NCBI GenBank assembly: GCA_016702505.1 | Contig: JADJDU010000024.1 | Location: 1 to 35,247 of the forward strand | Origin: Microthrixaceae bacterium | Lineage (GTDB): Bacteria > Actinomycetota > Acidimicrobiia > Acidimicrobiales > Iamiaceae | Reading direction: 5' to 3' | DNA length: 35,247 nucleotides | Shown: piece after piece, positions 6,523 through 14,376 of the stretch | How positions within the stretch are numbered: position 1 is the stretch's first letter | How the letters are laid out: each line of letters starts with the position of its first letter | Made by a program: the position numbers and the translations under genes | The notes under the pieces: model-generated | The model's database searches: none | What the model saw: only the letters and a program-made list of their open reading frames with translations | What the model was told of the DNA's origin: nothing

Positions 6523-7190
6523 GCCGAGGCCCCGAAGTCGAGGACGCCTTGCGCCAGCCGCTTCGCCGCTATCTCGCAATACCGTTCGTCCAGCTCCACA
6601 CCGATGGCTTTACGGCCGAGGCGCTTCGCTGCGACGAGGGTGGACCCACTACCGGCGAACGGATCGGCCACTGTGCCGGGTGGGCACTTGGCGAGAAGCG
6701 ACTCCATGAGGTCGATCGGCTTGGGGGTGGGGTGGCCGACCCGCTTCGGTTCTTGGTCCCTCCACTCGGTTGTGGTGATGACCGTCGGCCCGGGCTTGCC
6801 GGTCCATCCGGCGCCGATGATGTAGATCTCCTCGTCCGCCGGAAACCACGGCGCCTGGGTGATGCCAGGCTTCCGTCCCGCCTTATGCCAGATGAGGCGA
6901 TGGCGGGTGCCGTCAGGGCGAGCTTCCCGCCATGACCCAAACACGGCGGCAGGGCGACCAGCACCCCACGCGGCGAGAGCCCAGTCCCTTATCTCTGTCG
7001 ACTCGTCGCCCGCGATCGACTGCGTGGACGTGGCGCGCAGGCTTGGACTGCTCGCCATGCCGCGCGCCTCCCAAGCCACCCCATACGGCGGATCCGTCAC
7101 GAGCACGTCGGCGGCCAGCCACGCGTCGACCTCGCGGCAGTCCCCGTGGTACAGGGTCACCCGCTCGTCGGAGTAGTACGGGGTGCTCAC
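6519..7190 (-). CDS. DNA methyltransferase, N4-cytosine/N6-adenine type
   Basis: A 223-residue enzyme with the beta-class order of motifs: catalytic DPPYG near residues 33-37, then HPTPKP (~153-158) and the AdoMet-binding DPFAGSGST (~176-184). This is the layout of small phage methylases of the PF01555 family. Its short middle region leaves little room for a separate recognition domain. It starts with GTG overlapping the previous stop. With the Dam-like enzyme 430 bp downstream, the phage carries two different DNA-methylating activities. Probable role: defence against host restriction. Confidence 0.9.
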   Translation of the reverse strand: MSTPYYSDERVTLYHGDCREVDAWLAADVLVTDPPYGVAWEARGMASSPSLRATSTQSIAGDESTEIRDWALAAWGAGRPAAVFGSWREARPDGTRHRLIWHKAGRKPGITQAPWFPADEEIYIIGAGWTGKPGPTVITTTEWRDQEPKRVGHPTPKPIDLMESLLAKCPPGTVADPFAGSGSTLVAAKRLGRKAIGVELDERYCEIAAKRLAQGVLDFGASA

Positions 7191-7756
7191 GGCTGGGCCT
7201 CATCCCCGACCATCCGCACCCGCCACGCCTCCCGGCGGTCGGCCATCAGGCGGTCACCAGGCCAGCAGTCGGCGCACACGGGCGACCCGTCCAGATCGTG
7301 GGCGCAGACCCGCACCTCGTTGCAGAGACCGCACTGCTCGTCGCTCAGTTCGCCCTTGAGCGCCCGCCAGTGGCGAGTCCCGCAAGCGGCCATCCCTGCC
7401 CCGAAGGTGGTCGCCGGGTCGCCGCAGACCATGCAGGGCTTCTGCGGCTTGCCCTCGAAGTCGCGGGACTGCCAGAACTTCCGCCAGTCGTACGCCCACG
7501 GGTCCTCCGCCATGTCCCCGGTGTCGATCCACTGGTCCACGCCGTTGGCCATCCACTGGGCGGCCTCGGCGGGTTCTTCCTGGATCACGGCGAGCCAGAC
7601 GGCGATCTGGTTGTGGACCAGTCGGCCGTAGGAGCGGCTGAGCCACTCCATCGCCTCCCGGGTGCGGCGCAGCTCGGCGATCAGGCTGTCGCCTGTCACC
7701 GAGTCGATGCACGTCGGGTCGATCGCATCGAGGTCCAACCGTTCGTGCGCGGTCAC
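7187..7756 (-). CDS. Cys-rich zinc-binding protein, function unknown
   Basis: A 189-residue protein. The N-terminal half is helical with many Trp/Glu residues. The C-terminal half has several Cys pairs (PCMVCGDPA, QCGLCNEVRVCA and PVCADCW), which suggests two zinc sites. The GTG start at 7756 overlaps the upstream stop and the TGA overlaps the methyltransferase GTG. I do not recognise the family. A nucleic-acid-binding role is plausible from the zinc ribbons and the methylase neighbour. Confidence 0.7.
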   Translation of the reverse strand: MTAHERLDLDAIDPTCIDSVTGDSLIAELRRTREAMEWLSRSYGRLVHNQIAVWLAVIQEEPAEAAQWMANGVDQWIDTGDMAEDPWAYDWRKFWQSRDFEGKPQKPCMVCGDPATTFGAGMAACGTRHWRALKGELSDEQCGLCNEVRVCAHDLDGSPVCADCWPGDRLMADRREAWRVRMVGDEAQP

Positions 7757-7974
7757 GCCGCCCCCCGATCCGCGTCGAACGCCCACACGAACCCGAGGCC
7801 CACCGCGTCGCACGGCACCCACCACTCCTCAGCGGTGAGCCGGTGCGTGACCCGCACCTTCGTACCGTGCGTGCCGATCGACACCGTCGTGCCGCTGTCG
7901 GACACCCAGCACAGCTTCCCCTTGCGGAACAGCCGCGGCCAGCCGAGAGCTTCACCGAACTCGACGGGGGTCAT
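7753..7974 (-). CDS. Small protein of unknown function (73 aa)
   Basis: Begins MTPVEFGEALGWPRLFRKG and continues with beta-rich sequence (GTKVRVTHRLTAEEW). The ATG overlaps the stop of the RuvC-like gene (ATGA) and its stop overlaps the next GTG, so it belongs to the coupled series. No known domain is recognised; the N-terminus looks like a short helix-turn-helix lead, which is weak evidence. Confidence 0.65.
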   Translation of the reverse strand: MTPVEFGEALGWPRLFRKGKLCWVSDSGTTVSIGTHGTKVRVTHRLTAEEWWVPCDAVGLGFVWAFDADRGAA

Positions 7975-8429
7975 GGCGTCGCCCCGAACAGGGCCAGCAA
8001 CGCAGCCTCGGCCCGGCCGTCGTCTCGCACCCGGGCGAACGTCCGCACATGCTCGGGCCACGTCTCGATCGCCCGCTGACGGCTGGCGTTCTTGTCGGCC
8101 GACAGACCCAGCGCCTTCTTCCACGTGCTGGGCGGCACCAGCCGCACCGGCACACCGAGCGCACCCAACGCACCCAACACGGCACCGTGGCCCTCAGCGA
8201 ACGTCCACACGCTGGACACGCCCTGTCGGGGCATGGCGTGCACCTTCTCCACCACGGCCAAGGCGAACTCGTCGGGTGCGTAGTCCCGCACCATGTCGGC
8301 CACCAGGGCGCCGAGCGGGTGCCCGGTCGCCTCTGGCATGTCGTGCACGTCGAGAAGCCCGAGCTGAGGGTGCAGCACGGCGAGGGCGCCGGTCTTGCCG
8401 GGGTCGACCCCGAGGATCAGGTCGGTCAT
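7971..8429 (-). CDS. RuvC-like Holliday junction resolvase
   Basis: A 152-residue RNase-H-fold nuclease of the phage RuvC-like type. Expected acidic residues are visible: D9 in LGVDPGKTG, E61 in AVVEKVHAMP and a C-terminal pair in RDDGRAEAALLAL (~136-141). Between them lie the family's SSVWTFAEGHG and the basic KNASRQRA. These enzymes cut four-way junctions made during recombination-dependent replication and before packaging, fitting the RecT/exonuclease pair in the same operon. The ATG at 8429 shares one base with the upstream TGA (TGATG). Confidence 0.88.
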   Translation of the reverse strand: MTDLILGVDPGKTGALAVLHPQLGLLDVHDMPEATGHPLGALVADMVRDYAPDEFALAVVEKVHAMPRQGVSSVWTFAEGHGAVLGALGALGVPVRLVPPSTWKKALGLSADKNASRQRAIETWPEHVRTFARVRDDGRAEAALLALFGATP

Positions 8430-8974
8430 CAATGCATCACCCCTGTGGCAGCACCTACCGTGCGCCGATGATTCTCCACGTCAGTTCGTCCGTTCTCTTG
8501 CACTACCAGTTCATGGTCGACCACCCGGAGTCGGCGGTCGGACGCCAGAACGCGCCGGGCTTCCCTGTTGATCCTCCCCGGGTGCAGTGCGGCCCTCACG
8601 GGTGCCCACCGAGCACCGCCCGCACTAATGGCGTCTATCAGCGTCTGCGGGGCCTTGAAGTCGGCCGTCTTGAAGTTCACTGCCACGAGAGCGGCAAGCT
8701 CATCAATCGCACGGTCGAGCTCCGTCGAGATGGCGGACAAATCGGTTGCGTGAGCTGCCCGCAACTTGGCCATGCCGGTCGACTCCATAGCGTCGACCTG
8801 GCGCTGTAGTTCGACCATCCGGGCTTCCATTGCCGGCACCCTGGCGGCCGTGTCCCTGAGGTCCCGTGCTCGCTGCTTGGCATCGACCAGCTCGGTCGTC
8901 AGCCGGTCGATGTGCTCGACGGCCGCCTCGTATCGCCGCTGCACTGAGAGCGCGGCTTGCTTACCCTTCGCCAT
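8429..8974 (-). CDS. Coiled-coil protein, function unknown
   Basis: A 181-residue protein. Residues ~10-100 have heptad character (AAVEHIDRLTTELVDAKQ onward), followed by a basic C-terminal region. AAGGAG lies 7 nt before the ATG at 8974, and the gene overlaps the winged-helix gene upstream by 14 nt. The fold suggests a dimeric, possibly DNA-associated protein; nothing more specific can be said. Confidence 0.7.
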   Translation of the reverse strand: MAKGKQAALSVQRRYEAAVEHIDRLTTELVDAKQRARDLRDTAARVPAMEARMVELQRQVDAMESTGMAKLRAAHATDLSAISTELDRAIDELAALVAVNFKTADFKAPQTLIDAISAGGARWAPVRAALHPGRINREARRVLASDRRLRVVDHELVVQENGRTDVENHRRTVGAATGVMH

Positions 8975-9383
8975 CGTTGATCTCCTTGAGGGTGCCCAGC
9001 ATGTGGGCCAGGTGCTTGTTGAGGAAGTTCGCTCGTCGCCACTCGCGGGAGCCCTTGGGTACATGCGGCAGGATCAGCCCCACGTCGCGGTGGATCGTCC
9101 GCAGCCTGGACTCGACGTGCCCGAGCTGATGGGAGGCACCAGCCTCGACTGGCTGCCACTCGGTGGTGACCTGGTAGCGCCAGCCGTCGCCGGGGGTGGG
9201 TGACGGGATGGCAAGGTCAAGGTCCGGGCACAGTTCGTCCCGGGCGTAGCGCAGTGCGTTCTCGACTCGACCGACAGGCCATGCCAGCTTCTCTGAGATC
9301 TGGCCTTTGGTGAGCGGGCCGCAGTCGACCAGCAGGTCTACGACCGTTTCGGCATTGCGGTGGAGGCTCTGGACTGTCGTCAT
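8961..9383 (-). CDS. Winged helix-turn-helix protein
   Basis: A 140-residue protein whose first 60 residues look like a winged-helix domain: VVDLLVDCGPLTKGQISEKL, then GRVENALRYARDEL as recognition helix and a short wing (GDGWRYQVT). The C-terminal half is helical and basic (SREWRRANFLNKHLAHML). Likely a DNA-binding regulator or replication accessory. The ATG overlaps the stop of the 42-residue gene (ATGA). Confidence 0.7.
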   Translation of the reverse strand: MTTVQSLHRNAETVVDLLVDCGPLTKGQISEKLAWPVGRVENALRYARDELCPDLDLAIPSPTPGDGWRYQVTTEWQPVEAGASHQLGHVESRLRTIHRDVGLILPHVPKGSREWRRANFLNKHLAHMLGTLKEINDGEG

Positions 9384-9508
9384 CTCTCCACCTCTCCGGC
9401 CCATGTCCACGCGTCGACCATCGCCCGTTGACCGTCGGTCACGACACGATCCGTGCGCCACGCGGCGGTGCCGAACTCGTCATCGACCTGGTGCAGCACG
9501 GCGGTCAC
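9380..9508 (-). CDS. Small protein of unknown function (42 aa)
   Basis: VTAVLHQVDDEFGTAAWR at the start and WTWAGEVER at the end. Its GTG overlaps the WhiB3 stop and its TGA overlaps the next ATG, so both ends are fixed by 4-nt couplings. Composition is acidic and soluble. No family recognised. Confidence 0.6.
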   Translation of the reverse strand: MTAVLHQVDDEFGTAAWRTDRVVTDGQRAMVDAWTWAGEVER

Positions 9509-9741
9509 GAGGCGGCCCCCAGCGCAGCTCGGCGCTGCTCATGCGTCAGACCACCCCACACCCCGAACTGATCGTTGAGCGGGACCAGAGTCTCATGGTC
9601 GAGCGCCCAGTCACGACACTCCGACATCACCGGGCACCCGTGACAGACCCTGACCGCTGCCGCCTCAGCCAACGGGTCACGAGAGAAGAACACTGCTGCA
9701 CCCGTGCCACGACACGCCGCATCGTCACGCCACCCGCTCAC
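9505..9741 (-). CDS. WhiB-family Fe-S transcription factor (third)
   Basis: A 78-residue minimal WhiB: WRDDAACRG (C10), RVCHGCPVMSEC (C33, C36, C42) and FGVWGGLT. A six-to-eight-residue insertion (LVPLNDQ) precedes the turn, as in some phage WhiBs. The GTG at 9741 overlaps the stop of the 58-residue gene (GTGA). It differs clearly in sequence from the other two copies, so this is not a recent tandem duplication. Confidence 0.9.
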   Translation of the reverse strand: MSGWRDDAACRGTGAAVFFSRDPLAEAAAVRVCHGCPVMSECRDWALDHETLVPLNDQFGVWGGLTHEQRRAALGAAS

Positions 9742-9914
9742 GACGCCTCCCGCTTCGCCCACGCGATCACCTGGACGGTCCGCTCGGTGGCGACCAGAAC
9801 ACCATTCGGGTCGGCGTACCCAGACACCCACCAAGGGGAGTGCAGCTCGAACTCTGAGAGTGGGCGGTGCGTGTACCACGAGATCAACCACGGGACAACA
9901 CTCGATCTACTCAC
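9738..9914 (-). CDS. Small protein of unknown function (58 aa)
   Basis: VSRSSVVPWLISWYTHRPLS followed by a beta-like stretch (WVSGYADPNGVLVATERT) and a short basic end. Rich in Trp and Tyr. Both ends are 4-nt couplings (GTGA at 9914 and at the WhiB3 start). Looks like a small folded domain; no family recognised. Confidence 0.6.
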   Translation of the reverse strand: MSRSSVVPWLISWYTHRPLSEFELHSPWWVSGYADPNGVLVATERTVQVIAWAKREAS

Positions 9915-10098
9915 CCCTCACCCCTCTCGTTGTGCGCCCTGGCAGCAGCCACCGACGCTTCCCAGTCCGCATTGCGGGGCCACGCCGTACCGCACTTGCC
10001 GTGCGCCCAGAACAGCACCCCGTCGTAGACCTCGGGGTACTCGATGCCGTACAGCTCCACGTCAGGGACCGGACCACACGTCGGGCATTCCTGGGTGG

Positions 10099-10102
<4 letters not shown>
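9911..10102 (-). CDS. Small Cys-containing protein (63 aa)
   Basis: MTTQECPTCGPVPDVELYG, later WAHGKCGTAWPR, and a helical end. One CPTC pair with a distant Cys and His could bind zinc. The ATG at 10102 overlaps the stop of the Gly-X repeat gene (ATGA). The same frame continues upstream only as a translation of the microsatellite in the wrong register, so this start is preferred. Confidence 0.65.
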
Positions 10103-10379
<277 letters not shown>

Positions 10380-10383
<4 letters not shown>

Positions 10384-10724
10384 CCGAGATGCCCCGACCA
10401 CGCCTCAGCATCAGCGTGGATCGTCGCCACCACCGCCAACTCATGAATCTCCACGATCCCAGTAGGGTCCAGGACAGTCTCACCCAACGGCCCAGCCGCA
10501 AGCTCACCCAACCCAACAGACGTACCCCACCGGCGGATGGTGCGTGCACCGGTCAAGGTGACCACCTCGTTCTCGTGGCGGTAGTACCCGACCCACACCC
10601 AGCCACGCTGGCCGATCACGATCCGCACCTCACCACCCACAGGGCGGACCGGTGCGTACTCGACGCCATCAATCGTTACGTTGCTCACTTTGCCTTCTCC
10701 TTGTTGTTGTTGCTCATCGCTCAT
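10380..10724 (-). CDS. Conserved phage protein, DEVTLTxAR-like family
   Basis: A 114-residue protein with VTIDGVEYAPV, then GYYRHENEVVTLTGARTIRR and LGELAAGP, a pattern I associate with a widespread phage family of unknown function (possibly DUF6948; from memory, unchecked). Two in-frame starts exist. The ATG at 10724 overlaps the upstream stop (ATGA) with GGAG 8 nt before it. A GTG at 10688 has AAGGAG 8 nt upstream and gives 102 residues. The segment between them is Gln-rich. Confidence 0.6.
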
Positions 10725-10867
10725 CGCTGCGTCTCCTGCTCGTCGTCGTGGAGCGGCCCACGCGTGAGCACCCCCCATACGTTCACCCCGGCCACCACCA
10801 GGACCATCACCGCCACGATCCACCAGTCCCATTGCCCACGCCCGATGGCGTCCGCTACGGCGGTCAC
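10721..10867 (-). CDS. Small single-span membrane protein (48 aa)
   Basis: A short N-terminal part, then one hydrophobic segment (IVAVMVLVVAGVNVWGVL) and an acidic/basic tail. Start GTG and stop TGA both overlap neighbours by 4 nt. Function unknown. Confidence 0.6.
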   Translation of the reverse strand: MTAVADAIGRGQWDWWIVAVMVLVVAGVNVWGVLTRGPLHDDEQETQR

Positions 10868-11226
10868 GACTCGACCTCCCGGTCAATCTCGTACCGTGCG
10901 ACCCTCATCCTCTGATCGAACTCGGCGCGGTGTGCCTCGATCAGCTCCTTGACCGCACGTCTCCTGGCCCTCGCGTACCTCTTCCCCGCGGCGTTGCCTG
11001 TCCGCTTGCGGCTCTCACGAACCGTGGCGGCCCTGTCCTCCAGCCACGCCGTCACCCCCATCTCAGCGCGCCTACGTTGGGCGCTCGCCTTGACCTTCGC
11101 CCCGTTACACTGCTTGCAGGCGTATGTCAGGCCGTCCTTGTGTTTCGCGTTGCGGTGGAACTCCGATAGCGGCTTCGCCTCGCCGCACGAACTGCACTGC
11201 TTGGTGGCTAGCTCCACGGCGCTCAC
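10864..11226 (-). CDS. Zinc-ribbon protein related to endonuclease VII/HNH N-domains
   Basis: A 120-residue protein. Residues ~10-40 carry two Cys pairs in KQCSSCGEAKPLSEFHRN and YACKQCN, the short zinc knuckle typical of phage endonuclease VII-like and HNH proteins. The rest is a strongly basic helix (RTGNAAGKRYARARRRAV) with no HNH catalytic motif, so it is probably a nucleic-acid-binding remnant or regulator rather than a nuclease. Coupled on both sides by GTGA overlaps. Confidence 0.65.
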   Translation of the reverse strand: MSAVELATKQCSSCGEAKPLSEFHRNAKHKDGLTYACKQCNGAKVKASAQRRRAEMGVTAWLEDRAATVRESRKRTGNAAGKRYARARRRAVKELIEAHRAEFDQRMRVARYEIDREVES

Positions 11227-11429
11227 GACTCGACCTCCACCACTGGACGGTCACACCGCTCAGTCGACAGACCTGCCGTCATCCACCGGTCAGTCTGCGC
11301 CTCACACACCGCGCCCCGGCGGCACTGCCAGTCAGACAGCACCGCACCCGCCAACGGGCCGGTGAAGGTGACCCCGCCGAGCACGCAGCCGATCACAGTC
11401 GAGAGCCTGCGCTTCGTCGTGCGCTTCAC
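11223..11429 (-). CDS. Small membrane or exported protein (68 aa)
   Basis: Begins with a basic stretch (MKRTTKRRLS) followed by a hydrophobic segment (TVIGCVLGGVTFTGPLAGAV) and a polar tail with three Cys. This could be a signal peptide or a single membrane span with a disulfide-bonded outer part. GTG start overlaps the upstream TGA. Confidence 0.6.
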   Translation of the reverse strand: MKRTTKRRLSTVIGCVLGGVTFTGPLAGAVLSDWQCRRGAVCEAQTDRWMTAGLSTERCDRPVVEVES

Positions 11430-12097
11430 CGGTCGCCGTCCTTCAGCACCTCGACCGTGCCATCAGCGGAGAACATGACGTCCAGGGCCTCGCCTCCGTT
11501 GTCCCAGGCGATGACGCCCTCGACGGAGTGCGTCACCTTCCAGACGGTGCGACCGTCAGGCCACCGTCGCCCGACCGCCTCCCACGCCTGCACCCGCTCG
11601 GTCTCCGGCACGGGCACGGCCCGGGGAGCACGCACCTCCACCCACCGGTCCTCAACGAAGTCGTTGTCAGGGTCGAAGTCGTCAACCGTGTTGGGCCACC
11701 AAGCGCCGTGAGGGCCGAACCGCACCTGTTCGCCGCGCACCTGCCCGGCCTGGGCGAGCCACGTCGGCACCCCGTCCTCGTCCGTCAGCCCGGACAGCAC
11801 CGCACCCGGCCACGGCGGGACGAGGGTGGCGTCCAGTTCGTCGGCCCAACTGCGGATGATTCGCTTGATTCCCGGGTCCTCGATGTAGCCGGAGTTGGCT
11901 ATCCAGCGCAGCCGGTTGGCGGCGTCTCGCAGGACGCCATCCGGCCACGGCGGGACGGGGGACGGGGCGGCGAAGCACGCCCACCGGACGACCGCCTCCA
12001 GCAGCTCCTCCAGCAGCTCCTCGATCAGTTCCCGGGACTCCGGGTGCGTCTCCGCGTGCCGACGGGCACGGGTCGTCAGGTCGTCGGTCTCGCTCAT
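11426..12097 (-). CDS. Hypothetical protein (223 aa)
   Basis: MSETDDLTTRARRHAETH, then a Glu/Leu-rich helix (ELIEELLEELLEAVVRW). A pair of similar segments follows (PVPPWPDGVLRDAAN and LVPPWPGAVLSG), hinting at an internal duplication, then a beta-rich C-terminus (EGVIAWDNGGEALDVMF). The ATG at 12097 overlaps the stop of the beta-helix gene (ATGA). No family recognised. Confidence 0.65.
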   Translation of the reverse strand: MSETDDLTTRARRHAETHPESRELIEELLEELLEAVVRWACFAAPSPVPPWPDGVLRDAANRLRWIANSGYIEDPGIKRIIRSWADELDATLVPPWPGAVLSGLTDEDGVPTWLAQAGQVRGEQVRFGPHGAWWPNTVDDFDPDNDFVEDRWVEVRAPRAVPVPETERVQAWEAVGRRWPDGRTVWKVTHSVEGVIAWDNGGEALDVMFSADGTVEVLKDGDR

Positions 12098-12722
12098 CGC
12101 TTCTCCCATTCAGCGATCCGCACACGACACAACGCCATCGCGGCCTCGTACTCATCCGCATGGTCCGGTGCTCGACGCTGCACCTCAGCGGTCAGGTCAT
12201 CGAGGGTTGCCCCGTCCGGGTGCCAGCACCCGACACTCACCCAGTACCCCGTCTCAGCGCGGAACAAGGTCAGGGTCTGGTCCTCGGACCCGATCGGGCC
12301 GACCGTCAGGACATGTCGGGACGTGGACACCCGAGCGTTCCCGTACACCTGAGCGTTCCCGAACACCTCAGCGTCCCCGAACACCTGAGCGTCCCCGAAC
12401 ACCTGAGCGTTCCCGAACACCTCAGCGTCCCCGGACACCCGAGCGGCCCCGTACACCCAAGCGGACCCGGACACCCGAGCGGCCCCGAACACCCAAGCGG
12501 CCCCGAACACCCGAGCGTTCCCGTATACCTCAGCGGTCCCGGACACCTGGGCCGAGCCGGACACCCAGGCCGAGCCGGACACCCGGGCCGAGCCGTACAC
12601 CCGGGCCGAGCCGGACACCTGAGCGTCGGTCCGACGTAGGCGGTGTCATCGACTGACGCCGTGTCCTGCACCCAGCCGCCACCATTCGGGTGGCGATGCC
12701 ACCCCGGACGTTCATCGCTCAT
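12094..12722 (-). CDS. Left-handed beta-helix (hexapeptide repeat) protein, one frameshift
   Basis: Repaired length 209 residues. It starts MSDERPGWHRHPNGGG with GAGGA 7 nt upstream, then WVQDTASVDDTAYVG, about 17 hexapeptides of form G-x-A-x-V-x and a ~75-residue C-terminal domain (HVLTVGPIGSEDQTLTLF, ending EWEKR). The hexapeptide pattern is that of left-handed beta-helices. The frame breaks near 12627-12633, where one base seems to be missing in GGACCGACG. Repairing it joins TAYVGP to DAQVSG in perfect repeat register. The same two-part protein recurs in phages and prophages without a known role. The 18-bp unit makes the DNA strongly repetitive. Confidence 0.75.
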
Positions 12723-12829
12723 CGCTCGTTCCTCTCTCGTCGTTCGGCCCGGTCCTCGACCACGGCGAGCACGTAGAAGCACACGGCCAGGATCAGCGGC
12801 AAGGCCAGCGGCCACGTCACGGCGTTCAC
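12719..12829 (-). CDS. Small membrane protein (36 aa)
   Basis: VNAVTWPLALPLILAVCFYV forms one membrane span, followed by a charged tail (EDRAERRERNER). GTG overlaps the previous stop and TGA overlaps the beta-helix ATG. Function unknown. Confidence 0.55.
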   Translation of the reverse strand: MNAVTWPLALPLILAVCFYVLAVVEDRAERRERNER

Positions 12830-13204
12830 GACGCCACCGCCATCGTCAGGGCCTCATGGCGGGCCCGTGTCCACTCGGGCACCCGGGCCAACTGGCCGGG
12901 CGACAGAGACGGCAGCGCCGTCGGAACCTCCAGCAGGCGCAACGACGGGTCCCAGCGGCCACCACAGAACCGGGCGATGCGCTGGGCGGTCTGGCGCACC
13001 CGGTCGGACTTGCCGAGCCCGGAACCGCTGCGCCAAGTCCAGGTCAGCCACCTCGACGGGCACGGCCTCGGCCCACATGGCCGGGAGCAGGCGCAGCAGT
13101 GCCACGGCCGTCGAGCCGACCACGGGCGTCCAGCACACCTCGACGTAGTCGGAGCGCAGCGGGTGGACGTTGCGGGCGGGAGCGGGCAGCGGGGTGAGGA
13201 TCAC
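12826..13204 (-). CDS. Hypothetical protein downstream of RecT, frameshifted
   Basis: Repaired length about 125 residues. The first part reads VILTPLPAPARNVHPLRSDY and on to VEVADLDLAQ. The second part, one frame over, reads GSGLGKSDRVRQTAQRIARF and ends TRARHEALTMAVAS. One extra base near 13020-13031 separates them; the gene length modulo three agrees. The start GTG overlaps the RecT stop and the final TGA overlaps the next GTG, which supports the joined reading. Family not recognised. Confidence 0.6.
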
Positions 13205-14376
13205 GACGCACCGCCCGTCGCCTTGCGCAGCTCCCATTCACCGTTGGAACGCAGGAACAGTGAGTGGGTGCCGGCCTTGATCGATTCGAGGGCGTCGAAG
13301 AGGGCGGTCCACTCGTCGCCGTCCATGTCCTTCGAGGAGCTGGTGCGCTGGCCGGTGACGGTCTGGATCAGGTGGCGGCGCAGCTCGTCACGGTCCTCGT
13401 CGGGGTCGGACGGCCACGCCTCGGCCACCATCGCCCACATCTTCTTGTTGCGAGCGGCCGGGTCCGGGGTGGCCGGGTTGTAGGCGTCGATCGCCGTGTT
13501 GATCTGTTCGGCCTGCTCGGGGGTGATGTTGCCGGACTTCAGCGCCGGTATCCCGGCCTGCTTCCACCATTGCCCGAGGTCGTCCCGGTCCTCTTGGGTG
13601 AGGCCGTCGATGCGGGTCTGGATGGCAGCAGGGTCTACGACGGCATCGACCACCTCGGCATCGATGATGTCGTTGTAGTCGTCCTCGCCGGGGAGCGGGG
13701 GCAGGTTCTCGACCGTGACGGACGTCGGGGCCGTAGGTGCGGCAGCCTTGGCCGGTGCGGTCCTGCGGGCCGGTGCACGCTTGGCCTTGCGGGTCGTTGT
13801 CGGTGCAGCGTCCGGTTCGATGTCGACGCGGCCAGAGATGGCGATGTCGCCGTCAGCTATGAGGTCGCCGTCGGACAGCTCCTCAGGCGTGTAGCCGATC
13901 CCGCCGAGCACGTCGGCGAAGTTGTCCCGGCAGATTTCCCCGGTGGCGCGGGCGGCGAGCATGGCCCGCGGGTACTTCCGGTAGTTCTGGCCACCCGCCA
14001 GGCCCGCCGCCTTGGCGTCGTCCATCGTCCAGGTGACCTTGGCGACGCGGTCCTCGGGCCAGTCGGCCCGGCGGGCGCAGATCGTGACCTTCGTGTTCGA
14101 CTTCACCTCGAACCACAGGTCGTGGCCGGCCCGATGCACGAGCGCCCGCATGAGCTTGGCGGACATGCACGGGCGCCCGTTGATCACGGAGATCTCCGAG
14201 AGGGCCTGCATCGGCCCGATGCCGATCTCGTGGCCGGTGAGCATGGCGGCCATGACGGCCTCGGGCTTGCCGCGAAGCCCGGCCGGGGCGAAGTCGGTGC
14301 GGGCGATCTGATCGGCGAGGCTGGCGGCCTGTGGCACCAGGTCGAACGAGCTGGCGGGGACGAGTGCGGTGCTCAC
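13201..14376 (-). CDS. recT: RecT-like single-strand annealing protein
   Basis: A 391-residue protein. The first ~200 residues fit the actinophage RecT-like family: KPEAVMAAMLTGHEIGIGPM, ISVINGRPCMSAKLMRALVH, TWTMDDAKAAGL and YPRAMLAARATGEICRDNF. A basic Ala/Pro-rich linker (KAKRAPARRTAPAKAAA) and an acidic C-terminal part follow, where single-strand-binding partners usually dock. The GTG at 14376 overlaps the exonuclease stop, forming the classic exonuclease-annealase pair for recombination-dependent replication and end repair. The extended C-terminus (~190 residues) is longer than in many RecT proteins. Confidence 0.88.
   Translation of the reverse strand: MSTALVPASSFDLVPQAASLADQIARTDFAPAGLRGKPEAVMAAMLTGHEIGIGPMQALSEISVINGRPCMSAKLMRALVHRAGHDLWFEVKSNTKVTICARRADWPEDRVAKVTWTMDDAKAAGLAGGQNYRKYPRAMLAARATGEICRDNFADVLGGIGYTPEELSDGDLIADGDIAISGRVDIEPDAAPTTTRKAKRAPARRTAPAKAAAPTAPTSVTVENLPPLPGEDDYNDIIDAEVVDAVVDPAAIQTRIDGLTQEDRDDLGQWWKQAGIPALKSGNITPEQAEQINTAIDAYNPATPDPAARNKKMWAMVAEAWPSDPDEDRDELRRHLIQTVTGQRTSSSKDMDGDEWTALFDALESIKAGTHSLFLRSNGEWELRKATGGAS

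Noticed and set aside
6932..8809. A 625-codon plus-strand frame
   Set aside because: Antisense to the methyltransferase, zinc protein and RuvC-like genes, which have clear motifs and coupled starts; composition is that of a mirror frame.
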